A DNA stretch of 64,000 nucleotides from Plasmopara viticola (GCA_001695595.3 MBPM02000005.1:558001-622000); one strand, 5' to 3'; positions 21,858-34,434 are shown, numbered from the stretch's first letter. The notes: a model not told the origin generated them from the sequence alone. A program made the numbers and translations.

Positions 21858-24800
21858 TAAGGGTACACTAATTCGCGACGTTTTGTCTTTAACGACACCA
21901 ATGTAAAGCCATGAAAACCGGCTTTGTTTCGCCCATGGCGTTTTTTTTCTACCCTTCCAGAACTCCGATGTCGTGTAATTATACAACAAATCGGCCTTGG
22001 CAATGACCACTTACATAGGCAAACCTTGCACAGGCCGAAGCCGTGCGCGCACTTCAGTCGCGTACGCAATCAAATGATATCAACGAAGGAATGTTATTTC
22101 GAAGTGTAATATAGAGTTTTGTATTACACTGTATCGAAGTGTAGTATACAGTTTCGTAAGATACTGTCGATCAATGACTGAAGATATACAAGCAAAAAGA
22201 CGCAAGGTAGTTGTCAACGTCTCGACGTGGATGTAAGTCAAACTGTGCACTTCAATACAACGTGCGCAGTCAGGAGACCTCTTTTTCGCCGCAACTGAAG
22301 CGAGTTTGCTTATAATTGCGAAAGCGCATTCCAAACTCTCATGCAATAATTGCCTTTCTCTTGATTTGCTGGTCATCTAATGTCTCAACCAAACGGTGTG
22401 TTATAGTAGTGGCCGACATGTGTGCTTGAAAGCAGATGAAGTACTAAAAAACTTACATTGTGCCTCTCTTGACCTACCTTGTTTGCAAAACACGCTATTT
22501 ATGAATTAAATCATGTTTTACGGTGTTCATAGTGAAAACATTTACTTATACTACGACGCTCAAACCTTAAACGCAGTTGTTGACGCCCCGGATTCAACAA
22601 GGATGGACCATAACCACAAAAAACTTCGCTGCTGTTCAATTTAGCAGCAAGCTAGGCTCAAAGGTACGAGTGTGTTATAAAGACCTGTCGATATTCTCTC
22701 GTTTTACAGGTTCGACAAAACTTAGTTCTGTTTCAGCAAACCGTCATCTGTCATATTCTGAGGCCTTAAAAAGCACACCTTAATGACATTGTCCCCGTCA
22801 GCTTAGCGACAGAGATTAATATAGGATTTCCGCAAGTATAGGTGTACAGATTTTGAGTTCGAATACCATTTAGCTCTGCTTGACCTATTACCTGGATGCG
22901 ATGTATGGCCTACAACACCACGAGATTCATCTTGAACGGAGATAAGTTAGTTGAGAAACCACCCATTTTGCCTCCGGCGAACCTAGCTCCTCTAGAAGGC
23001 AGAAAGGCTATTGGTTTTTGAACCAATTAGATGAATGTGTTGGACACTTAATTGTCAAAAATAGACATTGATGGTTTCATATTTGGACTAGACGATCTTC
23101 ATTGAGTGCAGCATAATAATATACGTTTATCCGAGGTAGTATGATGAGGCCATAAATGAAGACACGTGAGTTGCTGAGCAGAGCTCGTCGAGATCAGCAT
23201 CGTTCGTTGCGGATTCGGCTTGAAGTGAAGAAATCAAGATTGAGGTCCTGACGATGCACGTGGAAGAGCGAGTAATACACTGAGCAATGAAAGTCGTAGA
23301 CAGTGTTTGCTGTATGTCTGGCAGGGAAGCCTGATGAGTTAGTCTCTTTGCTATTTATTATTTGGACGCCGGTGCGCAAAAGCCTGATCAAGTTGATATA
23401 GTATAATCTCACAACGTCTATTCGAGGTCGTCAAATTCTTTTAAAAACCGTCAGCACTTCGTGGCGCTCATTAATTAGCACAAAGCGCATTGCTTTGGTC
23501 AGAAAGGCTTAAGAGCGAATATGGCTGTGTAAGTCGATAGGTCAGAGATTTTACCGCATGAGCTGGACGAGATGCCCACGGCGGAGCTTAATCTGACTAG
23601 TAAAGCCGACAGCAACTACCTAAAAGAAAGATCAATTTCTCACCATCATAAAACCAAATGGTCTTTGATGATGCGACGTTCTTCGACAACACTAAGAATG
23701 CATAAACGAACGTCACTTGCGGAGATCCGTATTATCTTTTGTTATAAGGTTATCACGATGTGGCCTCGGGAGATCCGCCTTTTCTTTTTTTGAACGTCAC
23801 GAAATTTATATCTTGGCACCAAATCTTACCGAAAGAGCTATTGGTGCATTCTTTTGTGTGAAGCAAGAGGCACAATATTTCGGGATAAAAAGTTTGCCTA
23901 TGTTATGCCGATAGTACCCTGGCTCATTGTTAATATTTGTACCGCGATAAATGCGCATGCGAGAGAGTGAGATTGGTCGGTACTCTGTAAATTAATTGCT
24001 AGTAACGCTATACATGCTCCGTATCTGTATAAGGCGTCTGATTATCTGGTTATTGCGTGTAGTTAATGTGATCCTTCACGCCTATCTTCTGTGCACGACG
24101 TTCGAAGAAAGGAAGATAGATAACTTTTGCTCTTATGACTGCCTGGTGGCTCTAACAGGCAGCTTGATGTAATCGAACAAAAACGCCCGTTCAGAAACAA
24201 ATGCTTATGCGCCGGATGCGTATTCTGGAATCAGTCGATCCCTTTTTAAATTTATTGAAGACAGCGGTACACAACCAGAAATAGGGAGGATGGTTGTCAT
24301 AGAATATAATGCCCACGTTGAGAAAAGATCAGGCAAACTTAATGCGCTTGTAACGCATTCCCGTGCTGGTGAGACAGTGAGTGGACCTATGATAATAGGA
24401 CTGGCAACTCTACTAATGTCGAAATCGACAATCATTTAAAATAATTTTGAGCCTTCCGTGAAATTCTCCAACAGACGCGTTCATGCTAAGGTATATTGGT
24501 CAATCTCTCGACAGCAATCACTCTTACATAAATAGAGTGCGTGTGAATCTAACGAACAAATGATGATGCAAAGCGGCGAAGACTTCAAGGAGATTAGGCC
24601 TCTGGAGGAAATATGATACCTGCCATTTGATCGCTCAGGGCTCTGCTTCGGTCGACTTCAAAAGATATGGTCTTTTGACAACAGCGATTAAAGTTACGGG
24701 TTTGCTGAAATGCGACATTATATGTGGCGTTAAAATTGTAGTATCTATAACAGCCTTGGCATCGGCTTTCCTGCTGCACTGACCGAAGCAGTACCGAATG

Positions 24801-26048
24801 ATTTATACTTCTCATGCTACACTATCATAAACTTCAACGTCATCACCAGCTTTCTTGGAAAATGATAATAGTAGACAAAGGTATGTATGCGAAGGCGGGC
24901 CGACAATCCGTCAGATGGTTAAGGTTGCACTTTGAAATGCGGGTAACGTATCTGCGGGTATATACTCTTCTTTATGATTTGTCTAAAGCATCCTAAACTA
25001 TTTCAGCTGCGAAACGCATGAATGCATCTAAAGTAGTGGAGGAAAACCTCAAATTTTATTCTTCACGCCTTTATTTAATGCCTATTTCCTGAGGAGGAAC
25101 AGAAATATGTCATCGCAACAAGTCGACTCGACGTAATTGGCAGAACAGTGGATACGATTACATCAATAACTATTTTTTGACAAAAGTTTCTAAGGAAGTT
25201 AAAGTATGATACGGTACTAAGAAAATATCACCCAAAGCGTAGCGTTTTGGTAATTACGATCACCATATCGATAAACTCTATTTAAAGGAGTGCTGTTAAG
25301 ATATTCCAGGACTTTGAGTTTCATACGGGTCGTTTAAAAGTTTGTAACCTCGCTGTTAAGGCGAGTGCTGCCGAACACGGAAGCTGGTAGCCCTCTTAGT
25401 TACCAATATACTTGTCCTGAGGCATAGGGGTTGAGTTGTCGTGAAGCTTCGTGCTTTGCGGCGCCACATGATCAACTGAGTCCATCTTTTTAATGATCTT
25501 AAAGGTCTGAGGTTGCTTGATATCACCACGGCCTGGCTCCAAGCCAATCGTAAAATTAATCGAGGCGCTCACAGCCGGTCGAGCAGGAGTTTCTCTTACT
25601 GAAGAAGAAGACAAAAGGCCAAGGAGAGAACGGTCTCCTATGGCTATTTATGACCGTTGATAGAATGGTGACTTTTGGTGCACTACAGGTTTAAAGTGGG
25701 TGTATATCGGTTTCCATAGTGAGGTATCTCATGATAGATCTCAAATGATAATGTCTTGGTCGAGAAGACAATTGTGAACTAAGAACTAAAAATTAGACGT
25801 GAGATTTGAAAAAAATGAAATAATCCATGCAGCACAATTCATAGTTATACTTCATTGGAACAATTTGGATATCTAGACAGCCTTTCGCCAAAAGACGTCA
25901 TATGTTACCGCACGTCTCCTCGGTGCAATATGCTATTCCTATCATCACAGTACCAAGCGCTTGCATCGGATTAACTACTACATATAATTTTCTGCAAATA
26001 TATTGCTTTGTTGGCCCTTGATCCTCATGGAAACGACTTTTTGATATC
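21858..26048. other. Upstream flank of segment A effector, no intact gene
   Basis: About 4.2 kb, colinear with 29924-34817 in segment B but with many substitutions and small indels. It contains an imperfect duplication near 22095-22165 (two units beginning cgaagtgta) that is also present in B. Open frames such as 24205-24435 (either strand) and 25396-25614 (-) are broken in the B copy, lack good starts and match nothing I recognise, so I do not call them genes. They may be relics of older coding sequence. Confidence 0.5.
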
Positions 26049-26228
26049 AACGCGCGGGTGTAGAATTGACTTAGAGCGCTTCTAGGGAAGACAAGGTCAC
26101 ACAGCACCTTGCACAGAGAAGGCGTGCAGGAAAGTATAAAATCTTTCGGTGAACGATTGTTCATCTGTAATGTAAAGACCAACTACTTAATACAATGTTT
26201 ATCTTACCTTCAATTCCGTTTATACAAT
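26049..26228 (-). repeat. 180-bp dispersed repeat, copy 1
   Basis: Closely matches 54020-54199 over 180 bp with few differences, and is distantly related to 63862-63916. On the minus strand it contains a candidate 43-nt intron (26165-26207) with GTAAGA at the donor and TTACAG at the acceptor, followed by an ATG-initiated open stretch. It lies just beyond the right end of segment A. It may be part of an unrecognised mobile element or a multicopy gene fragment. Confidence 0.6.
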
Positions 26229-26258
26229 GATTCAACCATGTACACCGGTGACCGTAGT

Positions 26259-26380
26259 TAGTGCGGACCACACTATCTCTCAGCCTCCCATTTTTAGGTC
26301 GCTCAAAGTACTGGTGTGGACCACACTATTACTGAATCCGCAATAATTATGGGCTTGGAGGAATAGTATGGACCGCACTA
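26259..26380. repeat. Three iterated 17-bp near-palindromes
   Basis: The motif tagtgcggaccacacta and close variants occur at 26259-26275, 26312-26328 and 26364-26380, spaced 53 and 52 bp. Each is an imperfect palindrome around ggacc. They lie between the 180-bp repeat and the 3' end of the transposase gene, where subterminal transposase-binding repeats of a DNA transposon would be expected. This role is an inference. Confidence 0.6.
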
Positions 26381-26450
26381 ATTCTGAATACGGAGACTTA
26401 GTGAGGATTCATAGTGACCGAAACAGCGCAATATGAAGCAAATGTATTGG

Positions 26451-27683
26451 TTAGACCATTAAAAGCCCAGGGGCTGGAACGGGAGTGCCATCGTAGCGGA
26501 TGCGATATTTGCCGATAATTTGTTGCAGTTCCGGCGTCAATTGCGATTCATGCCATCGACCACCGACATCAAATGCCATGCCAAAACGTATCATGGCCTT
26601 ACGAGCGTATGTCAAGCTGCAACTGTCGCGCGTTCCGTTCACCACGTGCACGCTTTTGGCGGCGAGTTCCAAGAAGAAGCGTTTACCCGGGTTCTTCAGC
26701 TTTCCAGACCACGATCCGTTCATACGCACGGTGCCTGACCAGTCGCCGTTTTTGATCATGCGCATCTTCTCGGCCTCCCACAATCGGGTCCATTCGTCCT
26801 TGATTTTTGAGATGACGAAAGAGTCAGCAGGCTGAACAAGATCGGTGACGCAGGGTGGAAAGTAGCGCAGTTCAGTGTTGGTTCTCAAGAGAACATCGCG
26901 TAATTCTGGACTGGCGTTGTGGCCGCCACAGTTGTCCACATACATGACAGTCCTTCGGTCAGCACTATCTCCCTTGAATGCGCGTGGCTCGCCAAACCAT
27001 TGAAAAAATACCTATAATTATGTGTAATGAAATTAAAATTAAATGGAGAGTACTATGGTGCATGCTGTATGAGACACCAACCTTTTTATCATTCCAGCCT
27101 ATAGGCCCAGAGCGGTAGGAAACACCAGGGACATCGTCTGGAAGACCAGTTATAGGGTATGATCGGTTTGGATTCTGGAAGATCATCATGGGTGCACCGA
27201 TTCGCGCACGAGAGCCGCCCGTGATGTAGAGCATCATGGTCATCCCGATACCACCCGACACAACATCGGCATATTTGACCTCAGTATCACCACGGAAACG
27301 AAGTATACGGCCGTTGTCGCAGTTGAACACGAAATGAGTTTCGTCCATGTTGCAAAGCAGGTCCTCGCTCAGGTCGCCTGATTCGAAGCCCCGGCGTAAC
27401 TCGCCCATATGGGACGCAAACGTTTTCGCGATATGGTCCTGCTTCGCGGCGCTGACCAACAGCTTCCCGGTCTGTGTACGATGGACTATGTCATGCACTT
27501 CCTATCACAGCAAACACTTTTATTCAGTAAACGTCATGTAGGTACAAACGTAATAATACAACATACCATGAACTGCTGAACCTATCGTGTCTTGATTTTG
27601 TCGACGATAGGTTTGTTGTCGACTGGATCAATAAAGTTGGAATCGTATACTGGCGCATCGTTCATGACAGTGCGAGCAAGTCT
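26451..27683 (-). pseudogene. Pogo/Tigger-type DDE_1 transposase, broken
   Basis: The C-terminal catalytic part of a Tc1/mariner-superfamily, pogo-like transposase is visible: first Asp in CNMDETHF, second in YVDNCGGHN, third in QPADSFVISKIKDEW, ending with a stop at 26451-26453. The coding sequence is in pieces that join well if two short introns are assumed: 27012-27081 (70 nt, GTTGGT...TATAG) and 27502-27566 (65 nt, GTATGT...GATAG). An in-frame TAG at 27582-27584 lies in the upstream exon. The N-terminal DNA-binding part is degraded and extends into the left end of segment B (and of segment A), where stops are frequent. The enzyme would cut and paste the element, but this copy cannot be functional as it stands. 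Confidence 0.75.
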
Positions 27684-28539
27684 CGCTTCCACGAAAATGC
27701 TTTACAAGCATATTGAATTCGCTACACAATTGAATGCTAGTAGTCAAGGATCTGCTCACAATAAGTGGTGCCACCTTGCTTTTAGTTTTGTGGTGTCGCG
27801 AATGCTCAATTAATCGTGTGAAATGTGTGGACTCTAAGCACGACATCGTGGAGAGGGTTGGCTGATCGCAGCAATTTGTGCTTTCGTTTCGAAGTCGTTT
27901 TTTTATTGTCTCAGACCTTGTATGAAATTGAAGATCCGTGACGTATTAAATGAACTTTTCTGTACGAAGCTGCTCCCGTTAGAAGTGGCTAAAGTACTCT
28001 GACAAAGCGCGTGGTGGAGTCGCACCATTGCGAAAAGGCATGAGTAATTCATTTCAGCTAGCAAATTTAAAAAAAAACGACTTTCCGTATGTATGTATAC
28101 CATCCAACGTTAACATGAGGTATCCCGCTAATTATCCTAAATTTGAGTCCTCACCATTATATATCTATCAGTAGGAGCGCATAAGCCTTTTTGAATCATG
28201 CTCTCTCGCGTGTTTTTTGCGTTCAGATTAACTGGATCACGTGCCACTTTGCTTTCGATACACAAGTGCTGCTATCTCATCGTCACAGCGTCCTTGATGC
28301 TTCTAGTTATCTATACATGAATGGCTCCAATCTACATGGACTTGCGTTTGCACTAGACTCGTCACAAAGATTGTTTTTGTTTGCAACTAAAGTGTCGTGT
28401 ACTTGTATAGTTGCAAAGCAATTGACGTCATGTTGAACTACTTGTCCTGATTAGAAAATAACAAGGACAAATTTGGCAGTGTATTGTGTGACTTTAGCTT
28501 ATCGTGAGTCTCTTACTTAACTGCAAACTTACACGATAC

Positions 28540-29829
28540 TCACACATGAAAATCCGTTTTTGATAGACGGGATTCGTGAAGATACTTGATGTACGCTCGC
28601 CAAAAGACTGCGACCACGGGTGGAATTTCACTTGGTTCGTTAATCCGGTCTGGCATGATCTCTGCAATGTTGGTCACTCGAGCCTCCTTCCATTCCGAAA
28701 ATTGAGCTTCGATATACCAGAGCGCCATGCTACTTCTTTCATGATCTTGTGAATGTACAGCTACGTGTAGCATTATAAACAGCTCCGGCAGGTCAAAGAT
28801 TGATCTAAGCGTTTCGCATAGCGACGTCGTGTAAAGAGGATATTGCTGATTAAATTCCTTAACATAATCCATCCAAAAAAATTTTGTTTGCTCGTTTATA
28901 AAGAGCAATGTGAACGTATCATCCACATTCTCTACACCTTTCAACATCATGGACACAATTTGGTACGGAGATGCATTGCTATTCAGCCCAATCCACTTTA
29001 ACACTTGCAGATACTCCGCGCTTTTGAGGTTATCAACATTCTCCGATAGAACCAGCACCTCAAGCAAAGAGTCAAATTGAATAAACTCCCAGAGGCTAAG
29101 CACTTCAGTGACTACAGGATACTCCTCATACTGCGTCTTGTGCACACACTTTAGATAGCGAATCCAAGTAGCATATCGCGGGCTCATCATAATGTTTCTT
29201 TTCCACATGTAGTTGAGTTGCAGCGAATAAAAAACTTGTTTTAGTGTGCATTGGTGTTCAAGCCATACAGAGATTTGCGCCTCCTGCAGTCTCTCGGCCA
29301 GGGTTGCCGCCCATTGATCGGATTCCTCCACAGCTAAAAGCTCGGAAAGTTGCCCTGCGCCATGATGTGCAGACATCACCTCAACGATATACTCGTGTGG
29401 ATTCTTGCCGAAGTGACGGCAATATTTACTGGCAAAGAAGGCCCACCTTCTCCATTGCATGGAGGTTAACAAAGGGCCCCCGTCAAAGCTTACCATTGAT
29501 CTGTAGACTATCTCTGGCGTCGTCTCCGTCACCATCTTGTTCAAAGGTACGCTCCATCCATCCATAGCTGAACTTCGTGTGACGTCCTTGAGGAGCAGAA
29601 CATCTTTTAGAAATAGCGCTAAGGTCAACATCTTCGCACTCGAACGTCTCGCCATCCTGTCTTCATCGCCAGCACTAATCTCGACTGCAGCAATGTCATT
29701 GCCATCGGATGAAGGCGAGTGCTCTTCACGTAATGCAACTGATTTGGCATTCGTACTTGTCGAGTCAGCGGGTACCGTGGCTGCAACGATACCGGCCAGT
29801 AGTGCGATCGGCAAGTAGAGAGAACGCAT
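28540..29829 (-). CDS. Secreted WY/LWY-type effector (EER-like, no RXLR), segment B copy
   Basis: 429 residues, single exon, ATG at 29829. Length and layout match the segment A gene without any indel: signal peptide 1-22 (LPIALLAGIVAATVP), ALREE at 32-36, GDEDR at 54-58, and four W-centred units with Trp near 129, 222, 319 and 410. Differences from the segment A protein are scattered substitutions, many of them on the polar faces (for example SPRYATWIRYLKCV against SPRFATWIRYLKRV). The flanking DNA of the two copies has many indels, so the uninterrupted frame points to selection after duplication. Expected role: host-translocated virulence effector. The target is unknown. No RXLR is present, so the entry route is also unknown. 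Confidence 0.88.
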   Translation of the reverse strand: MRSLYLPIALLAGIVAATVPADSTSTNAKSVALREEHSPSSDGNDIAAVEISAGDEDRMARRSSAKMLTLALFLKDVLLLKDVTRSSAMDGWSVPLNKMVTETTPEIVYRSMVSFDGGPLLTSMQWRRWAFFASKYCRHFGKNPHEYIVEVMSAHHGAGQLSELLAVEESDQWAATLAERLQEAQISVWLEHQCTLKQVFYSLQLNYMWKRNIMMSPRYATWIRYLKCVHKTQYEEYPVVTEVLSLWEFIQFDSLLEVLVLSENVDNLKSAEYLQVLKWIGLNSNASPYQIVSMMLKGVENVDDTFTLLFINEQTKFFWMDYVKEFNQQYPLYTTSLCETLRSIFDLPELFIMLHVAVHSQDHERSSMALWYIEAQFSEWKEARVTNIAEIMPDRINEPSEIPPVVAVFWRAYIKYLHESRLSKTDFHV

Positions 29830-29907
29830 AAGGTAGGCTCACGAACAAGGCTTTTCTGAAGTAAAGAAGGATGATCTGTGAACCCACCCGTGCCCTGCCT
29901 GTCAATT

Positions 29908-29923
29908 ATTGGTGATTATGAGC
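29908..29923 (-). promoter_or_regulatory. Conserved CCAAT-containing promoter block upstream of effector
   Basis: About 80 bp upstream of the ATG, the minus strand reads GCTCATAATCACCAAT. The GCTCAT start also resembles the oomycete initiator core (GCTCATT...), so this could be the transcription start region. The same block is conserved at 21843-21857 and 44939-44953. Confidence 0.45.
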
Positions 29924-32900
29924 AAGGGAACACTCTTATTCGCTCTTTAAAGCGGCTTTGGGCGTTTTTTTTCTACCCTTGCAGAATTTCGATGTCGTGT
30001 AATTATACAACAAATTGGCCTTGGCAACGACCACTAACATGGGCGAACCTTGCACGGGCGGAAGCCGTGCGCGCTATTCAGTCGCTTACGGCAATCAAAT
30101 GATATCAACGAAGGAATGCTATTTCGAAGTGTAATATAGAGTTTTGCAAAACACTGTATCGAAGTGTAGTATACAGTTTTGTAATTTACGGACCGTAGAT
30201 CGTAGTTAGTTGTTAGTGCGTCGAGGTCAAAATGTGCACTTCATAACAACGTGCACAGTCAAGAGACCTCTTTTTCGCCGCAACTGAAGCGATTTTGCTT
30301 TACATAGCGAAAGCGCATTCCAAACTCTCATGCAATAATTGCCTTTCTCTTGATTTGCTGGTCATCTAATGTCTCAACCAAACGGTATGTTATAGTAGTG
30401 GCCGACATGTGTGGTTGGAAGCAGATGAAGTACTAATAATTTACATTGTGCCTCTCTTGACCTACCTTGTTTGCAAAACGCGCTATTACGCTGTAATATA
30501 GACGCTCAGGCCTTAAACGCAGTTGTTGATGCCCCGGATTCAACAAATATAGACCATAACCACAAAAAACGTCACGACTTTTAAGATCACCAGCAACCCA
30601 GGCTGTGAGTGTGTTATAAAGGGCTGATATTCTCTCCTTCTATAGGTTCGACAAAACTTACTGGCAAACCGCCCATCAATGATATTCTGAGACTTTAAAA
30701 GCACACCACAGTGACATTGTCACTGTCAGCTTAGCGACAGGAATTGATATAGGACTTCCTCAAACTTAGGTGCACACATTTTGAACTCAATAATCATTTG
30801 GCTGCTTCTGGATGCGATGTATGGCCTACAACACCACGAGCCCTATCCGGCGAACCCAATTTCTCTAGAAGGCAGAAAAGCTATAGGTGAGGATTTTAAC
30901 CAATTAAATGAATGTATTGGACATAAAAATGTCAAAAAGGATGGTTTCTGAGGCCCGCAACTGGAACTGACAAGACGATCCTTATAGAGTGCAGCATAAT
31001 ATACGTTTAGCCGAGGTAGTATGATGAGGCTCTAAATGGAGACACATGAGCCGCTGAGCAGAGCTCGTCGAGATCAGCATCGTCAGTTGCGGAACCGAAG
31101 GGATCAAGATTGAGGCCCTGTCGATGCGCGTGGAATAGCAATTGATACACTAAGCAATGAGTGTCATAGAAAGTGTTTGCTGTATGTCTGGCAGGGAGGC
31201 CTGATAAGTTGATCTCTTTGCTTTCATTATTTAGACGTCGAAGCGCGAAAGCACGATCAAATTGATACAGTATTATCTCACAACGTCTATTCGAGGCCGT
31301 CGTTTTCTCTTACAAACCGTCAGCAATGCATGGCGCTCATTAACCAGCACAAAGCGCATTCCTCTGGTAGAAAGATTGAAAATGGTTGTGTAAGTCGATA
31401 GGTCAGAAAAATTACCGCATGAGCTGGACGAGATGCCTATGGTAGAGCTTAATCTGACTAGTAAAGCCGACAGCAATTTCCTGGAAAGAGATCCACTACT
31501 CACCATCATATAAGCTAATTTATTTTTGATGATGCAACGTTCTTCATAACTGAGCGAAAGTCTTATGTGGAGATCCGTGTTACTTTTGTTATAGAGTTAT
31601 CACGGTGTGGCCTCAGGAGATCAGCCTTTGCTTTTTTTGAACGTCATGCAATTCGTATAATTGGTACATTCTTTTGTGTCAAAAGCAAGTGGCACAATAT
31701 TTCGGGAAAAAAGTTTGCCCATGCTATGCCGACCTTCCGTGTTGGTACCCTGGCTCATAATTTATATTTATATTGTTATAAATGCGCATGCGAGAGAGTG
31801 ACATTGGTCAGCACTCCAAATAATTGCTCCTAAGCGGCTAGTTTCGCTAAACATGCTCTGTATCTACATAGGATGTCTGATTATCTGGCTGTAGCATGTA
31901 GTCAATGTGACCTTCACGCCTATCTTCTGCGCACGACGTTCGAAAAAGTAATAAAATAATTTTTGCTCATATTACTGCCTGGTGGCTCTAACAGGCAGCT
32001 TGGTGTGGTTAAACGAAGATGTCCGCTCAATAAAAATACTTATGCACCGGATGCATCTTCTGGAATCGGTCGATTCCGACTCAAAATCATTAAAGACAGC
32101 GGCACACAGCAAAATTAGAGAGGATAGTTATCATAGAATATAATGTTCAAACATCAAACGATTTCAATGCACTTGTAACGTATTTCCGTGCTGGTGAGAC
32201 TGTGAGTCGACCTATGATAATAGTACTGACAGCTCAATTAATGAACAAAATTGACAGTGATTAAAAATAATTTAGAACCTTCCGTGTAATTCTCTAACAG
32301 ACGCGTAGTTGCTAAGGTGTATCGATTAAGCACTCGACAGCAATCACCTTTACATCAAGAAGTGCGTGGATAAGTGCAACGAGCCAATAATGATATCAAG
32401 CGACGAAGACATGAAGGAGAATCGGCCTCTAAAGAAAATATAAGACCTTCCATTTGATCACTCGCGGCTCTAATCTACAATTTTCTCTGCTTTGTCCGAC
32501 TTTACAAGAGATGGTCTTTTGACAATAACCTTCGGAATTCCAAGTTTGTCAAATACGACGATAACGTGATGTCACCTATTCGAAATCGTAGTATTTATAA
32601 CAGCCTTGGCGTTGGCTTTCCTGCTGCACTGACCGAAGCATGTACCGAATGATTTATAGATCTCATTCTACACTACCATAAACCCCAACGTTATCTTCAG
32701 CTCGTCAAATGCTGATAATAGCAGACAAAGGTATGTATGTGAAGGCGGGCCAACAAGCCGGCAAATAGTTGAGGTTGCACTTAGAAATGCGGGTACCGTA
32801 CACACTTCTATATGATTTGTCTGAAGCACCTTAAAGATTTTACAGCTGTAAAACGCATGGAGAGGCTTATATTTTTTCTCTTCAGGTCTTTGCTTAATGA

Positions 32901-33518
32901 CTATTTCCTTAGGGGAATAGTGATATGTCATCGCGACAAGTCGACTCGACGTAATTAGCAGAACAGTGGATACGATTACGTCAAGATTTTTTTGACAAAA
33001 AATGATAAGGATATTAAAGTATAATACGAAACTAAGAACAGATCACTTTGAGGGGTAAATTTAGTATTTTCAATCACTATATCGATAAATCGGGATCGAA
33101 AGGAAGTATATATGGCCGTAAATCATCTCAGCACTTCAAAAAAGTTATTATAACACTTTAAATTATTTCAGGACTTCGAGTTTCATATGAGTTGTTAAAA
33201 ACGTGTGACCTTGCTGATAAGGCGTACACTGACGAACACGGTAGCCGGTATTCCCCATGGTCACCAATATACTTGTCATGAGGCTAAGGGGTTCAGTTGT
33301 CATTAAGCTTCGTGCTTTGCGGCGCACATGATCAACTAAAGGCATCTTCTTTATGATTTTTTAGGTCTGGGGTTGCTTTGATGTAACAACGGCCTGGCTC
33401 TAAGCCAATTGCAAAGCCAATTGAAGCGCGCACAGCCGGTCGGGCAGGAGTTACTCATACTGAAACGAAGACAAAAGGCTGAGGAGAGAGTGGTCTCCTA
33501 TGGCTGCTTATCACCGTC

Positions 33519-34434
33519 GTACATCAATAAAGAGAGCGTAGTGAAGTCGAGACGCCTTTACTTTTAACTTTTTGTAGAGAGTTGCGCTTTGTTCGCTTTA
33601 AGAAATTCGGTGATTGGCTCCGAAAAGACTACCAGAGGCTGCTCAAATTTAAATTCAAAGCAAAAGACGCTTTGGAGCAAGTCACTGTCTTTGCCACGCG
33701 TTGAAGTTGTAGGCCCTTTGAAGTGAGTCGTTTTTTATCTACTATTCAGAAGTCGAGCTTTAGCCTGACAAGCGAAGAGAGTTTTGTCTTATTGGCGGCT
33801 TGGATAATAATACTCAAGGGATTGTCAATTTACAAAGCAGTAGGTTTTCCACTGAAAACGCGGCGGAAATAGTACCTCTGGTGCAAGTCGTCGGCTTTTT
33901 CTGACACCAAGTAAGAAATATATACTAAAAAGAGATCAGCTTCGATACTAACATGACAACCATGACAATCGTCGCGTTTCTTACTCATGTGCAACGAAAA
34001 ACAAGTGTAAACACAACACGAGGAGCGGTTTTTAAGAGGTAGAAGAGCGGTACGCACGTTATTCCAGCCGCAACGATGTTAACGATTCTATTCTAACTTT
34101 TCTTGCCCCATAGGTCTTATAAAGTTGAATTACTTTCGTCTCATCTCCCACGGTCTACGTGTAGCTGTTAATGCCGGCCCATCCTTAGATAAAGTAAGGT
34201 TTTTAACGAAGGGTTACCAAAAAGTGCCAAACCAATCATATTTGTGATTGCTCGGTCATCATAAAATGGACCAACCGACCAACAGCCTTTTTTGCTGTCT
34301 TTATAGATATTGCTTTCACAAATTAACCTATGTATAAAATTGAGAAGGTACTCATTCTTTCTATTGTTATCATAGTTGTTGAGGAATGTAACGAGGCGTA
34401 AAACAAAACTAATATCTATTCGTTGGATTTTTTT
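33519..34434. other. Segment B-specific insertion (~0.9 kb)
   Basis: The alignment of the segments is continuous up to about 33518 (the block tatcaccgt) and resumes at about 34435 (aatagaacgatcact), matching adjacent bases around 25655-25662 in segment A. The intervening ~916 bp are present only in B. The right end is a T-rich run (minus strand: A-rich). I see no convincing target duplication or terminal repeat, so it could be an insertion in B or a deletion in A. Confidence 0.55.

Larger units (their letters stand above)
14929..26046 (+). repeat. Segmental duplication, segment A
   Basis: Segment A is colinear with segment B (27684-34817), in the same orientation, from the gtctcgcttccacg block on the left to the gactttttgata block on the right. 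It carries the effector at 20464-21753. Relative to B it contains two insertions: the SINE-like repeat (15362-15690) and the Copia element (15842-20204). Subtracting these leaves about 6.4 kb against about 6.2 kb in B after removing a B-specific insert. The left end seems to start inside the N-terminal region of a transposon that is more complete next to segment B. Confidence 0.85.

Noticed and set aside
24205..24435. Open frames on both strands that look mildly coding-like
   Set aside because: The paralogous stretch in segment B (about 32035-32265) has stops in the corresponding frames, and no domain is recognised.
25396..25614. Minus-strand frame with a polar, effector-like composition
   Set aside because: No ATG at the start, no signal peptide, and the segment B copy is broken. 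At best it is a relic.
26049..26228. 180-bp repeat as a solo LTR (starts near TG, ends near CA)
   Set aside because: No target duplication flanks either copy, and the splice-like signals do not fit an LTR.
26500..26835. Plus-strand ORF of 111 codons
   Set aside because: It is antisense to the transposase catalytic region, which has clear DDE motifs on the minus strand.
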